Shown here in pieces: positions 55,837 to 64,000 of a stretch of 64,000 nucleotides of DNA. Each line of letters opens with the position of its first letter. Positions within the stretch are counted from its first letter, which is position 1. Origin of the DNA: an uncultured Sphingomonadaceae bacterium (GTDB lineage: Bacteria > Pseudomonadota > Alphaproteobacteria > Sphingomonadales > Sphingomonadaceae); NCBI GenBank assembly GCA_947501695.1, contig CANMWO010000002.1, positions 699,327-763,326 of the forward strand, written 5' to 3'. Both the position numbers and the translations under genes were made by a program. The notes beneath the pieces were generated by a model. It had not been told where the DNA came from. It did no database searches and saw only the letters and a list, made by a program, of their open reading frames with translations.

Positions 55837-57564
55837 GTGCATCCTGAAATCCCTTATCTTCGCGAAACTATCATCTTCCTGATCGCCGCCGGGCTGGTCG
55901 TACCGCTGGTGCGCAAAGCTGGGATTAGCGCTGTGTTGGGCTTCTTGTTTGTCGGTCTGATCATCGGCCCGTTTGGTGTTGGGCGGCTCGTTGGCGAAAC
56001 GCCCGTGCTCGAACTAATGGTCATCGCGGATGTTGAGGGCGTGAGCCGTTTTGCTGAACTTGGGGTTATCTTTCTACTCTTCACCATCGGCCTTGAACTA
56101 TCCGTTGCGCAGCTTTGGGGGATGCGACGACTTGTCTTTGGTTTCGGTACTATGCAGGTCACGATTAGCGCGCTGGTCATCGGAGCCATCGCTTATGCCT
56201 TTGGGAACAGCTTGGTAGCAGCAACCATTTTCGGCTTGTGCCTTGCGCTCTCATCGACCGCTCTAGTGATGCAATTGCTTACCGAATCGCGCCGACTGAG
56301 CACACCGACTGGCCGTGCCAGCTTTGGAGTGCTGTTGCTGCAGGATCTCGCGGTGGTACCAATATTATTTTTTGTCGGCATAGCCGGTGCGACAATTCAG
56401 GGATCACTAGCCCTGGCAGCGTTGCAAGCGATTGGCGAGGCAGTGTTGGTGATAGCATTGATCTTCATCATCGGCCGCATCGCCGTCCGCCCGTTCCTGC
56501 GCTTTGTCGGCGGCACGGGAAACCGCGAAGTATTTATGGCGGCGGTGATATTGCTGGTCCTGATCACAGCGGCACTCACAGCAATAGCAGGGCTTTCGAT
56601 GGCTCTGGGGGCTTTTCTCGCCGGGCTATTATTCGCCGGTACCGAATATCGCCATCAAATAGCTAGCGATATCGAACCGTTTAAGGGTTTGCTCTTGGGC
56701 CTGTTCTTCATCTCAGTCGGGATGAGCCTCGATATTCTTGCGGTCTGGGCCAATATCCAGTGGGTATTGCTGTCAGCGCTTGGCCTGCTTGTCATAAAGG
56801 GCCTCATCGTGTTCGCGCTCGCCCGCGCCTATCGACTCCCTAAAGATGTTGCTGCGGAAACGGCAATTTTGATGAGCCAAGGCGGCGAGTTTGCGTTTGT
56901 CGTTATCGCCGCCGCTTTATCCTTTTCCTTGCTTGATCAGGGCAATGCACAGTTCATGCTACTTGTCGTTATCGTCACGATGTTCCTGACGCCCTTGCTC
57001 GCCATCGCGGGACGGCGATTGGGGGATATGTTACGCCAGCGAGACGCCCAAAATGGCGAAGTGCCGGCAACCATAGATAACGAGCATCCGGTAATTATTG
57101 GCGGATTTGGACGCGTCGGCCGCTTGCTTGCACAGCTGCTGGAGGAACAGCGCATTCCCTATATCGCTATCGATAGCGATCCTGATCTGGTGGCAATCGA
57201 ACGTGCCAAGGGGGCGGCGATTTTCTTTGGCGATGCCAGCCAACCCGATTTATTGAAACATTTGGGCATCGAAAGAGCTGCCGCCTTTGCCACCACGATG
57301 AATACGCCGGAAGCCGCTGATCATGTCATTAAAACAATCCATCGGGACTGGCCCCATATCCCGATTATAGCCCGCGCGTCTGATGTCCCGCATGCTGAAA
57401 GCCTGCGCGCCAGCGGCGCCCGAAGTGCCGTTCCGGAAACTGTCGAAGCCAGTCTGGAACTCTGCGAACAATTGCTCAGCAATATCGGTTTTCCGCAAGA
57501 GGCCGCCCGCTCCATCGTCGATGATCAGCGGACATGGCAAACCGGAAAGGGGGGCGAAGAATAG
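55837..57564 (+). CDS. CPA2-family cation/proton antiporter, KefB-like
   Basis: The 575-residue membrane antiporter has about 12 hydrophobic segments (LIAAGLVVPLVRKAGISAVL onward, LFVGLIIGPFGVG, FLLFTIGLELSV) and a C-terminal TrkA-N/RCK domain binding NAD(H) (VIIGGFGRVGRLLAQLLEEQ, IDSDPDLVAIERAKGAAIFF). It exchanges K+ or Na+ for protons. GTG 55837, with AGAGG seven bases upstream, fits family alignments better than the longer frame from 55723. Confidence 0.93.
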   Translation: MHPEIPYLRETIIFLIAAGLVVPLVRKAGISAVLGFLFVGLIIGPFGVGRLVGETPVLELMVIADVEGVSRFAELGVIFLLFTIGLELSVAQLWGMRRLVFGFGTMQVTISALVIGAIAYAFGNSLVAATIFGLCLALSSTALVMQLLTESRRLSTPTGRASFGVLLLQDLAVVPILFFVGIAGATIQGSLALAALQAIGEAVLVIALIFIIGRIAVRPFLRFVGGTGNREVFMAAVILLVLITAALTAIAGLSMALGAFLAGLLFAGTEYRHQIASDIEPFKGLLLGLFFISVGMSLDILAVWANIQWVLLSALGLLVIKGLIVFALARAYRLPKDVAAETAILMSQGGEFAFVVIAAALSFSLLDQGNAQFMLLVVIVTMFLTPLLAIAGRRLGDMLRQRDAQNGEVPATIDNEHPVIIGGFGRVGRLLAQLLEEQRIPYIAIDSDPDLVAIERAKGAAIFFGDASQPDLLKHLGIERAAAFATTMNTPEAADHVIKTIHRDWPHIPIIARASDVPHAESLRASGARSAVPETVEASLELCEQLLSNIGFPQEAARSIVDDQRTWQTGKGGEE

Positions 57565-57770
57565 ATCAGCGCTATTGAAATGCCTGACCTATAGCGTGGA
57601 ATATGGCGATATAGAGCGCGCACTTATCACCTATTTGTCTTGTGATATATTGGCGGTGCGCCAGCCAGAGGAATAGGCTTTCTGACAAACAACTTTTCGA
57701 TGTAAACTCATCGCTTGCCTTTGTGATCACCCTACTGTATTAGAAGAACAATACACACTGGAGGGTTCTC

Positions 57771-58508
57771 ATGAAAAAATTGTTGCTTATCATTCCTTGC
57801 CTCGCGCTTGCATCCTGCGAGGGTTCTATCGCCAGCGCTGTAGGTAGCGCCGGAAAGAGTAGTTTTGCTGATGGCACAGAAATTCCTACTAAGGATACCA
57901 ATCCGGGCACATTTGACGGCGTGACCCTCGCCGGCCCAGACAAGATCATCTTCACCACCGGCGCGGATTTCTCTCTTCGGGCGGAAGGCGATGCCGATGC
58001 GCTGGAAGAGCTGCGCTACAAAATCACCGATGGGCAGTTGAAGATCGGTCGTGAAAAAAATGGCGTTTGGAGCGGCGGTTCAGACTCAGCGACCATCTAT
58101 GTCAGCGCGCCAACGTTGAAAAGCGCGAAACTGGCTGGCTCTGGTGATATGCTAGTCGACAAGATGGACAGCGAAAGCGCAAGCCTAAGCGTAGCCGGAT
58201 CGGGCAATATCAATGTCTCCGATCTTGAAACCACCACGCTCAGCACCAAAATTGCCGGCTCCGGCAAATTGACCATGGCCGGTACCGTCAAAACGGCAAC
58301 CATTAAAGTGGCTGGGTCTGGCGATATTAGCGGCAAGGAATTGAACGCAGAAAATGCGACAATTAAAATCGCGGGCAGCGGCGATGTTGTACTTTCCTCG
58401 GACGGAACGGTGAATAACAAGATTGCGGGATCAGGCGATATCCGGATTCATGGTACCGCGAAATGCCAGAATAAAAAGGCGGGATCGGGTAAAGTTACAT
58501 GCGGTTAA
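57771..58508 (+). CDS. Exported GIN-domain (DUF2807) lipoprotein
   Basis: The 245-residue protein has a lipobox at the signal end (LALASCEGS), then a beta-helix-like DUF2807/GIN domain with a repeated (V/I)AGSG(D/N/K) turn, at least eight times (KLAGSGDMLV, VAGSGNINV, IAGSGKLTM, VAGSGDISG, IAGSGDVVL). GGAGG six bases upstream supports the start. A second GIN-domain gene follows two genes on. Role unknown; the fold suggests a stacked beta-structure in the envelope. Confidence 0.9.
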   Translation: MKKLLLIIPCLALASCEGSIASAVGSAGKSSFADGTEIPTKDTNPGTFDGVTLAGPDKIIFTTGADFSLRAEGDADALEELRYKITDGQLKIGREKNGVWSGGSDSATIYVSAPTLKSAKLAGSGDMLVDKMDSESASLSVAGSGNINVSDLETTTLSTKIAGSGKLTMAGTVKTATIKVAGSGDISGKELNAENATIKIAGSGDVVLSSDGTVNNKIAGSGDIRIHGTAKCQNKKAGSGKVTCG

Positions 58509-58670
58509 GACCCCGCCACTGATTTCCCTTTCCTACATGATCGGCCTTCTGCTATCCTTTTCTTAAAGACTTGGGGGAGGGCTATCATGACCGCACAAAA
58601 TCATCAGAACCAGCAGTGTACAGCTCTTGAACGCGTGTTTCAGCTGGCCGCGTTGGGGAAAAAAGAGGGC

Positions 58671-58756
58671 TGTGATGTGTGTGAACTTTGGGCCTGGCCC
58701 GTCTCACAAATCTGGCCCGTCTCACAAATAAGGCCTGTGATCTGTGTGAACTTTGG
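58671..58756. repeat. Cluster of short direct repeats before the methyltransferase gene
   Basis: A 21-base unit beginning TGTGATGTGTGTGAACTT occurs at 58671-58691 and again, one base different, at 58736-58756. Between them TGGCCCGTCTCACAAAT is tandemly repeated with an 18-bp period (58695-58711, 58713-58729). GGGCC-T-GGCCC forms a small palindrome at 58690-58700. The second long copy ends nine bases before the methyltransferase ATG. It looks like recent slippage or a duplication of the leader. Confidence 0.6.
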
Positions 58757-58764
58757 AACGGCTC

Positions 58765-59388
58765 ATGCCTAATTTCTGGGAAAAACATGCCGTCCCGCGG
58801 ATTATAAAATTCGCCTGCTCACAACCCGCTGTGATGAAAGACCGCAGCGAAATTGTCCCCCGGGCACAGGGCGAGGTGCTGGAACTTGGCTGCGGCGGCG
58901 GGATCAATCTGCAATTCTACGACCGATCAAAAGTAGACAAGCTGACTGGGCTCGACCCTTCCGCAGAATTACTCGACTATACGCGCAGTGAAGCCAAGGC
59001 CCTAGGATTTGAGATGGATATCCTGGACGGCATTGGCGAGGCGATGCCGTTTGAAGATAATAGCTTTGATACGGTACTCACCACCTTTACTCTTTGTTCA
59101 GTACAAGATGGTAAACAAGTCCTGAACGAAATGCGGCGGGTATTGAAACCGGGTGGCAAAATCCTGTTCCTCGAACATGGACGCGCACCCGACAAAGGTC
59201 CCGAAAAATGGCAACAGCGGATCGAACCAATGTGGAAACATATTGCCGGCGGTTGTCATCTGCACCGCCCGGTCACGAAACTATTCGAGGCAGAGGGGTT
59301 CGCATTGGATCAAGAAGGCGGGCATTATGCCCCGAAAACGCCCAGATGGCTGGGTTGGATGGAATTTGGAGAAGCACGGCCGTTATGA
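58765..59388 (+). CDS. Class I SAM-dependent methyltransferase
   Basis: A 207-residue methyltransferase with motif I VLELGCGGGINLQFYD, GLDPSAELLDYTRSEA (motif II), and FDTVLTTFTLCSVQDGKQVL, RRVLKPGGKILFLEHGR. It resembles UbiE/COQ5-like and phosphatidylethanolamine N-methyltransferase-type enzymes; the substrate is not determined. ATG 58765 is preferred to the TTG at 58753. The next gene overlaps its stop (ATGA). Confidence 0.92.
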   Translation: MPNFWEKHAVPRIIKFACSQPAVMKDRSEIVPRAQGEVLELGCGGGINLQFYDRSKVDKLTGLDPSAELLDYTRSEAKALGFEMDILDGIGEAMPFEDNSFDTVLTTFTLCSVQDGKQVLNEMRRVLKPGGKILFLEHGRAPDKGPEKWQQRIEPMWKHIAGGCHLHRPVTKLFEAEGFALDQEGGHYAPKTPRWLGWMEFGEARPL

Positions 59389-60092
59389 AGAATCTTTTTG
59401 TCATGCTTGCCCTTAGCTTTGCGGCGATGATCGCACCGGCGCAGGCGGCGGAGCGAAACTTTTCAGTCTCCAGCTTTGAAGACGTCCGAATTATCGGTAG
59501 CGTCAATGTGTTCATCTCAACCGATCGCGGCGTGTCGGCCAAAGCGGAAGCGGCAAATCGGGAAATATTGGACCGCGTGTCGCTGCGCAAAAGCGGCAGT
59601 CAACTCATTGTCTCCGTCACACCCAAGCCCAAAGATAGTGGCCGTTTTTCTGCCGATGAACCCGTCACCGTGACTTTGAACAGCTACGTAATCAAGTCCA
59701 TCACCCATAGCGGTTCGGGCAAAGTATCTCTCGACAAACTGGGCGGACGCGATCCCAAAGCACGGCTCAGCGGCTTTGGCGTGTTGACGATTAACGATGT
59801 CGATAGCGACACTCTCAACGTTGCCATGAATGGCGGTGGACAGATAGTCATGGCCGGCCAGGCAAAAAAAGGGCGGATTCAATTGCTCGGTTCGAGCATA
59901 TTCGACGGTTCCCAATTAACATTGGAAACACTGGAACTAGTCCATCGCGGACCGGCGAGCAGTCATATCTTTGTCGAAAAAGAAGCCAATATTTCGAATA
60001 GCGGCACGGGCAAAATCCAAATTGACGGCCGACCCAATTGCAGTGTGAAATCCGGCGGATCAGCGCAGATCATCTGCGACCCCAAGCGATAG
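59385..60092 (+). CDS. Exported GIN-domain (DUF2807) protein
   Basis: The 235-residue protein has a Sec signal peptide (MKNLFVMLALSFAAMIAPAQ). A DUF2807 domain follows (FEDVRIIGSVNVFISTDRG, VKSITHSGSGKVSLDKLGG, LSGFGVLTINDV). Cys pair near the C-terminus (NCSVKSGGSAQIICDP). It is a distant relative of the protein at 57771 but lacks the lipobox and has fewer AGSG turns. Coupled to the methyltransferase gene by an ATGA overlap. Confidence 0.88.
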   Translation: MKNLFVMLALSFAAMIAPAQAAERNFSVSSFEDVRIIGSVNVFISTDRGVSAKAEAANREILDRVSLRKSGSQLIVSVTPKPKDSGRFSADEPVTVTLNSYVIKSITHSGSGKVSLDKLGGRDPKARLSGFGVLTINDVDSDTLNVAMNGGGQIVMAGQAKKGRIQLLGSSIFDGSQLTLETLELVHRGPASSHIFVEKEANISNSGTGKIQIDGRPNCSVKSGGSAQIICDPKR

Positions 60093-60126
60093 CGATTTTA
60101 CTGGGCTTTTATTTTAAAACAATGCT

Positions 60127-60336
60127 TTAGTGTATAGTTCCGATCGATTGATCGATCGATAGCAATACGCAAAGCCGTTCAACCTGCCGCCATTTGCAAT
60201 AATGGATATGATTGCCAACGGCCCGGCTTTTATCAGCCCGGTTAGCCGCTTCGAGACCGGCTTCTTCACCAAAATTGGTGATCAGTTGCTCGGCATCGGA
60301 AAAATTGGTGGAGTCTATAAAAATGGGTAGTTGCAA
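60127..60336 (-). CDS. Small conserved hypothetical protein
   Basis: The 69-residue soluble protein begins QLPIFIDSTNFSDAEQLITN and contains HIHYCKWRQVERLCVLLS. Similar short proteins with an (I/V)xH(Y/F)C(R/K)WRQ stretch ending in TVH or TIH are familiar to me from sphingomonad genomes, with no function. The likely start is TTG 60336, with AGGAG seven bases upstream; the ATG frame to 60387 lacks one. A GATCGAT-rich palindrome lies in its last codons. Confidence 0.6.
   Translation of the reverse strand: MQLPIFIDSTNFSDAEQLITNFGEEAGLEAANRADKSRAVGNHIHYCKWRQVERLCVLLSIDQSIGTIH
60141..60158. repeat. GATC-rich palindrome
   Basis: CGATCGAT-TG-ATCGATCG is a perfect 8-bp inverted repeat with two-base spacer within the last codons of the small gene at 60127 (encoding SIDQSIG). 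Dense GATC and CGATCG sites. Probably fortuitous to coding but a possible methylation-rich site. Confidence 0.35.
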
Positions 60337-60525
60337 AACAGGCTCCTGGAATAAAAAGCAGGGCTCTATCGCCCCGTTCAACAGCAATGGTTGTTAGAGA
60401 AAAGGAATGGAAATTCCGTCAAAGCCGATGGTGAACAAAACCTTATTTTTTGGTAAGCAGACGAGCCTAGCCATTGTTGACCGGTCATGGCATGGCGGCG
60501 CAATATATATGGAACAGGGACTGCT

Positions 60526-60708
60526 ATGACGAACGACCAAGAATCAGAAAACAGATCGAACAAAAGCGCCGGCGGATTTTTCCTGGCGGTCGGATGTATT
60601 GTTGGTGCGATAGTGGGCGGTCTGTTGGGGCAACCTTCGATCGGACTTCTGGGCGGACTGGTAGCGGGCGCGCTAATCGCAACGGCAATATGGTTCTTTG
60701 ACCGTTGA
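60526..60708 (+). CDS. Small membrane protein
   Basis: A 60-residue protein: a polar N-terminus (MTNDQESENRSNKSAGG), then two Gly-rich hydrophobic helices (FFLAVGCIVGAIVGGLLG and IGLLGGLVAGALIATAIWFF). ATG 60526 has AGGGA five bases upstream. Such short glycine-zipper proteins are common in this group and have no assigned role. Confidence 0.7.
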   Translation: MTNDQESENRSNKSAGGFFLAVGCIVGAIVGGLLGQPSIGLLGGLVAGALIATAIWFFDR

Positions 60709-60803
60709 TATAGTCAACCCACTGGCGAGAGAAATACAGGATTCCAAAACTCGCTAGCAATAGCGCGCTTGTCATCAGACGCCGTGCTTCCTATTGTCTG
60801 CCC

Positions 60804-62165
60804 ATGCTAAAACATATTCGCAACTTCTCGATTCTGGTCATCCTGATCGCCATTGGCGCAGGCTATTATGTCACCCGGGGTGATACAGCACGGATTTCGC
60901 TAGAGGCGACCACTGGTGTCGAACCAACAATCACCAATGTCCGCAAAGAGAATTTCCCGACGATTAATATCGCCGAAGCTGATCCGTGGAATCCCGGCGA
61001 AGGGCCGGTTGCCGCAGAGGGCTTGACCGTCGAACGCTTTGCAGAAGGACTGGATCATCCCCGCACCATGTTGCGCCTGCCCAATGGCGACATATTGGTG
61101 GCGGAAACAAACAGCCCGCCTCGAACCAATAGCGGTATCGAGGGTTGGATCATGCGCAACCTGATGAGCAAAGCGGGCGCTGGCACGCCATCTGCCAACC
61201 GGATCAGCTTGCTGCGCGATGGTGACGCTGACGGCAAAGTGGACGAAAAATTTGCCCTGCTCGAAAACCTCAACTCCCCGTTCGGCATGGTGCTTATCGA
61301 AGACACGCTTTATGTAGCGAATACCAATGAAGTGCTGGCCTTCCCCTATACCGTCGGTGATACGAAAATCACAGCGGAGGGCCGCAAGGTCGCCAACCTG
61401 AATGCCAAGGCACCGAATAATCACTGGACCCGCAATCTTGTTGCGAGCCCCGATGGCAAATATCTCTTCATTGCCGTCGGTTCAAATAGCAATATTGGCG
61501 AGAACGGGATGGATAGCGAAAAAGAACGCGCTGCCGTTCTTCGGGTTGAATTGGCAACCAATGATAAAATGATCTATTCCGATGGCCTGCGCAACCCGGT
61601 CGGCCTTGCTTATGAACCTGTTTCCGGCAAACTCTGGACCGTCGTGAATGAGCGCGACATGCTCGGAAGCGACATGGTACCAGACTATTTGACCGAAGTT
61701 CTCTTTGCTTCGCATTACGGCTGGCCATGGCATTTCTGGCGCGGCCATATTGATCCGAGGGTCGAGCCCAAAAATCTGGATCACCGCCAATATGAGCGGC
61801 GACCCGATTATGGGCTAGGCGCGCATGTTGCGCCGCTTGGTCTGGCCTTTTCCAACGGCAAGGCTTTGGGCGCGCCCTTTGACAGCGGTGCCATTATCGC
61901 GAGGCACGGCTCGTGGAATCGCAAGCCCTTATCTGGCTATGATGTTATCTACGTTGATTTCGATGAACGAGGAAAACCTCAAGGCAAGCCGCAAATGGTA
62001 TTGAGCGGTTTTGTCGATGATGAGGACAAGGCGCGTGGGCGCCCCGCTATGGTGGAGTTTGATCAAGCCGGCGCACTGTTGGTCAGTGATGACGTTGGCG
62101 GTATTATCTGGCGTGTATCGAAACCAGGAGCCCCAAAACCGGCATCTGCACCTGCCGCAGAATAA
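60804..62165 (+). CDS. Sorbosone dehydrogenase-like (PQQ-type) beta-propeller protein
   Basis: The 453-residue protein is anchored or exported by an N-terminal hydrophobic segment (FSILVILIAIGAGYYV). Propeller motifs of the soluble glucose/sorbosone dehydrogenase family: GLDHPRTMLRLPNGDILVAE, SPFGMVLIEDTLYVANT, GLRNPVGLAYEPVSGKLWTV and a closing LLVSDDVGGIIWRVS. Probably oxidises a sugar or similar alcohol in the periplasm with PQQ. No PQQ biosynthesis genes are in the window. Confidence 0.92.
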   Translation: MLKHIRNFSILVILIAIGAGYYVTRGDTARISLEATTGVEPTITNVRKENFPTINIAEADPWNPGEGPVAAEGLTVERFAEGLDHPRTMLRLPNGDILVAETNSPPRTNSGIEGWIMRNLMSKAGAGTPSANRISLLRDGDADGKVDEKFALLENLNSPFGMVLIEDTLYVANTNEVLAFPYTVGDTKITAEGRKVANLNAKAPNNHWTRNLVASPDGKYLFIAVGSNSNIGENGMDSEKERAAVLRVELATNDKMIYSDGLRNPVGLAYEPVSGKLWTVVNERDMLGSDMVPDYLTEVLFASHYGWPWHFWRGHIDPRVEPKNLDHRQYERRPDYGLGAHVAPLGLAFSNGKALGAPFDSGAIIARHGSWNRKPLSGYDVIYVDFDERGKPQGKPQMVLSGFVDDEDKARGRPAMVEFDQAGALLVSDDVGGIIWRVSKPGAPKPASAPAAE

Positions 62166-62169
62166 TCTA

Positions 62170-62997
62170 TTATAGCGACTTGCCTGCTCGTCCGGCCAGC
62201 TCAACGATATATTGCCAAGCGACCCGGCCCGACCGGCTGCCGCGTTGCCGCGCCCATAAAAGTGCATCATCGCTTTCATATGCCAGATCATGGACTTCGG
62301 CATAGCGATCTATCATCGCCAGATAATCATCCTGTGATGCGGCATGGAAACCAAGCCGCAAACCAAAGCGGTCTGACAGCGCCAATTTATCGTCAACGAC
62401 ATCACGTGGATTAATCGGGTCATCCTGTTCGGCCATTTGCCGCGGGACAATATGGCGCCTGTTTGATGTAACATAGAGCCGAACATTATCTGGACGCGCG
62501 GTAGCACCACCTTCCAGCATTGATCGCAACAACCGAGGCGCAGCGCTGCCTTCTTCGAAGCCAATATCATCGACAAACAAAATGTACGCGCGATCAGTCT
62601 TGCCTAATGTCGCGAACAGATTAGGCAGGTCTTCGAGACTATCGGCACTCGCCTCAACCATCGCAATATCTGTGTCCGCTATGTGCAATTCACGTACCAC
62701 TGATTTAACCAGCGCCGACTTGCCCATACCGCGAGAACCCCACAGCAAGACATCATGGGCGGCAAAACCATCGGCCAGCCGCTTGGTATTATCCAGCAAC
62801 CGTGTCTTCTGATCCTCAATCCCGGTCAGCATATCCAGTGCAATGGGCGCAAAGCTATCAATCGCTTCAATGGTTTTCCCGGTCCAATGGAAGGCTGGAC
62901 CCGAACTGATATCAGCAGGAGCAGAAGCAATCGGAGAAAGGCGTTCCAAAGCGTCTGCGATCCGTTGGAGCGTAGCCTTGGTTTCCCCGTCCGACAT
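62170..62997 (-). CDS. DUF815 AAA+ ATPase
   Basis: The 275-residue ATPase of the DUF815 family has Walker A in LLWGSRGMGKSALVKSVV, Walker B in AYILFVDDIGFEEG, sensor in VRLYVTSNRRHIVPRQM, and a C-terminal helical lid (RQRGSRSGRVAWQYIVEL). Family members are of unknown role. It starts one base from the end of the acyl-CoA dehydrogenase gene, so the two form an operon. Convergent with the sorbosone dehydrogenase-like gene. Confidence 0.93.
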   Translation of the reverse strand: MSDGETKATLQRIADALERLSPIASAPADISSGPAFHWTGKTIEAIDSFAPIALDMLTGIEDQKTRLLDNTKRLADGFAAHDVLLWGSRGMGKSALVKSVVRELHIADTDIAMVEASADSLEDLPNLFATLGKTDRAYILFVDDIGFEEGSAAPRLLRSMLEGGATARPDNVRLYVTSNRRHIVPRQMAEQDDPINPRDVVDDKLALSDRFGLRLGFHAASQDDYLAMIDRYAEVHDLAYESDDALLWARQRGSRSGRVAWQYIVELAGRAGKSL

Positions 62998-62998
62998 A

Positions 62999-64000
62999 TC
63001 AGGCGACCAGTTCCTCGCTGTCGAGGCGATATAATATATCTGCCCCGTCCATGGCAGCCGCTTTCAAACCCATGGCTTCCGGTACAAGATGGTCCAGATA
63101 ATAGCGCGTCGTCACCAGTTTAGCTTTTAGGAACGGATCATTGCCGCCAGCCAGTTCTGCTTCGGCAATCCGCAGCTGCTTTTTCATCAACATACCGCAT
63201 GTTGCTGTCGCCAGCATGGTCATAAACGGATAGCTGCCGGCCAGCCGGTCATCAATCGACGCGTCGCCACTGGCCATCCAATTTGCAATATCTTCGACCG
63301 TCATAGCCAAGGTCATCAACCCATCTTCGTCTGCTGCCTCCGCCTTGATATCTGCGATAAGCCCCATCAAGGCATCGCCGCCATCAAGACCCAGTTTCCG
63401 GCCGACAAGATCAGCCGCTTGAATACCGTTCGTGCCTTCGTAAATCGGCGCGATACGCGCATCGCGAAAATGCTGGGCAGCGCCGGTTTCCTCAACAAAT
63501 CCCATGCCGCCATGTACCTGCACCCCGATAGAAGCGACTTCATTGCCAATATCCGTGCCGTATCCCTTGATCAGCGGGGTCAGGACTTCGGCCCGTGACT
63601 TCGCGCCTTCGATCCCAAGCGTAGCCCCGTCTACATGCGCTGTCGCATAGTAGAGCAACGCTCGCGCCGCCTGTGTCAACGCTTTGCTGCGCAAGATCAT
63701 CCGGCGCACGTCGGGATGCTCGATAATGGCCACAGGTTGCTTGTTCCCGCTACCGGCACGGGCGGATTGCACTCGATCGGTTGCGTAATAGATAGCTTGC
63801 TGCGTTGCCCGTTCTGCAATCTGTACGCCTTGCGAGCCAACATTGATGCGCGCATTGTTCATCATCGTGAACATCGCTTTCATCCCGCCAAATTCGCCAC
63901 CAATCATCTCGCCGATGCACTCGTCATTCTCGCCGTAGGCCATGACGCAAGTTGGTGAGGCATGGATACCGAGCTTATGTTCGATCGATACGCAGGTCAC
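62999..64000 (-). CDS. Acyl-CoA dehydrogenase, 5' part outside window
   Basis: The last 333 residues of an acyl-CoA dehydrogenase. Visible parts are the end of the middle beta domain (KLGIHASPTCVMAYGE), the helical C-terminal domain with QAIYYATDRVQSARAG, YGTDIGNEVASIGVQVHGGM and the catalytic-base region APIYEGTNGIQAADLVGRKL with its Glu. An extra C-terminal helical extension matches the FadE5-like long-chain group. Beta-oxidation of a long acyl-CoA is likely. Confidence 0.95.
   Translation of the reverse strand: MTCVSIEHKLGIHASPTCVMAYGENDECIGEMIGGEFGGMKAMFTMMNNARINVGSQGVQIAERATQQAIYYATDRVQSARAGSGNKQPVAIIEHPDVRRMILRSKALTQAARALLYYATAHVDGATLGIEGAKSRAEVLTPLIKGYGTDIGNEVASIGVQVHGGMGFVEETGAAQHFRDARIAPIYEGTNGIQAADLVGRKLGLDGGDALMGLIADIKAEAADEDGLMTLAMTVEDIANWMASGDASIDDRLAGSYPFMTMLATATCGMLMKKQLRIAEAELAGGNDPFLKAKLVTTRYYLDHLVPEAMGLKAAAMDGADILYRLDSEELVA

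Noticed and set aside
58587-58772. 61-codon frame after a good ribosome binding site (GGGGGAGGG)
   Set aside because: It runs through the direct repeats and into the methyltransferase start; the WPVSQI repeat is only the translated tandem repeat. A short leader peptide is possible but unsupported.
1-64000. tRNA, rRNA, CRISPR, insertion sequence or prophage
   Set aside because: None seen by eye in intergenic regions or among the proteins; a covariance-model scan would be needed to exclude small RNAs.

Overview
The window reads as ordinary chromosome of an alphaproteobacterium of the order Sphingomonadales, probably a marine Parasphingorhabdus/Sphingorhabdus/Sphingopyxis-like strain. This rests on gene content and protein style (a UrcA-family protein, a ThiS-ThiG fusion, a class I lysyl-tRNA synthetase, an ihfA-merR pair, a DUF815 ATPase, many secreted DUF proteins with Ala-X-Ala signal peptides) and on moderate GC. 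I see no insertion sequence, integrase, prophage, CRISPR array, rRNA or tRNA. Both ends cut through genes: a small secreted protein on the left and an acyl-CoA dehydrogenase on the right.

Region by region. 1-3.2 kb: partial secreted protein, metK and lnt, all on the minus strand. 3.4-8.6 kb: a secreted two-cysteine-pair protein, a VOC protein, an orphan sigma-54 activator, a TetR/ferritin-like hydrolase divergent pair and an ArsR/alpha-beta hydrolase divergent pair. 8.7-12.6 kb: three diverged copies of an unrecognised secreted protein family plus a membrane protein. 12.9-18.4 kb: an S9 peptidase, a hypothetical protein, a LytS-type kinase with LytTR regulator, and urcA with a long structured leader. 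18.4-21.8 kb: thiSG, aroQ, accB, accC. 22-28.8 kb: an RcnB-like Arg-rich protein and a run of mostly exported hydrolases (amidohydrolase, prolyl-4-hydroxylase-like oxygenase, DUF885, HExxH-TPR protein). 28.8-33.7 kb: a Tat-exported nitroreductase-fold protein with MarR, small proteins, an ArgE-like deacylase and an SDR. 33.8-37.8 kb: a desaturase, then a TetR-controlled divergon of GST/bicupin and YeeE-type transporter. 37.8-46.2 kb: asparaginase domain, DUF3291, lysK, NnrU, a DinG-like helicase, SixA-like phosphatase, D-aminoacylase-like amidohydrolase. 46.3-54.8 kb: merR, ihfA, thioesterase, and a three-gene RND efflux operon with divergent TetR. 54.9-64 kb: an EEP-family nuclease, a KefB-like antiporter, two GIN-domain (DUF2807) exported proteins flanking a methyltransferase, small proteins, a sorbosone-dehydrogenase-like protein, a DUF815 ATPase and the acyl-CoA dehydrogenase.

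The most distinctive signal is regulatory. A GTTTCGACC-type element occurs as a direct repeat with a 21-bp period upstream of the LytS/LytTR operon, and the same arrangement occurs upstream of urcA. That suggests one LytTR regulon joining sensor, regulator and urcA. The urcA leader also carries a 13-bp hairpin whose two non-Watson-Crick pairs are G-U only on the urcA strand. Other second-look items are the triplicated secreted family, EF-hand-loop-like repeats in the RcnB-like protein, a hairpin that would hide the ribosome binding site at 27.2 kb, and near-perfect operator palindromes in three regulator divergons.
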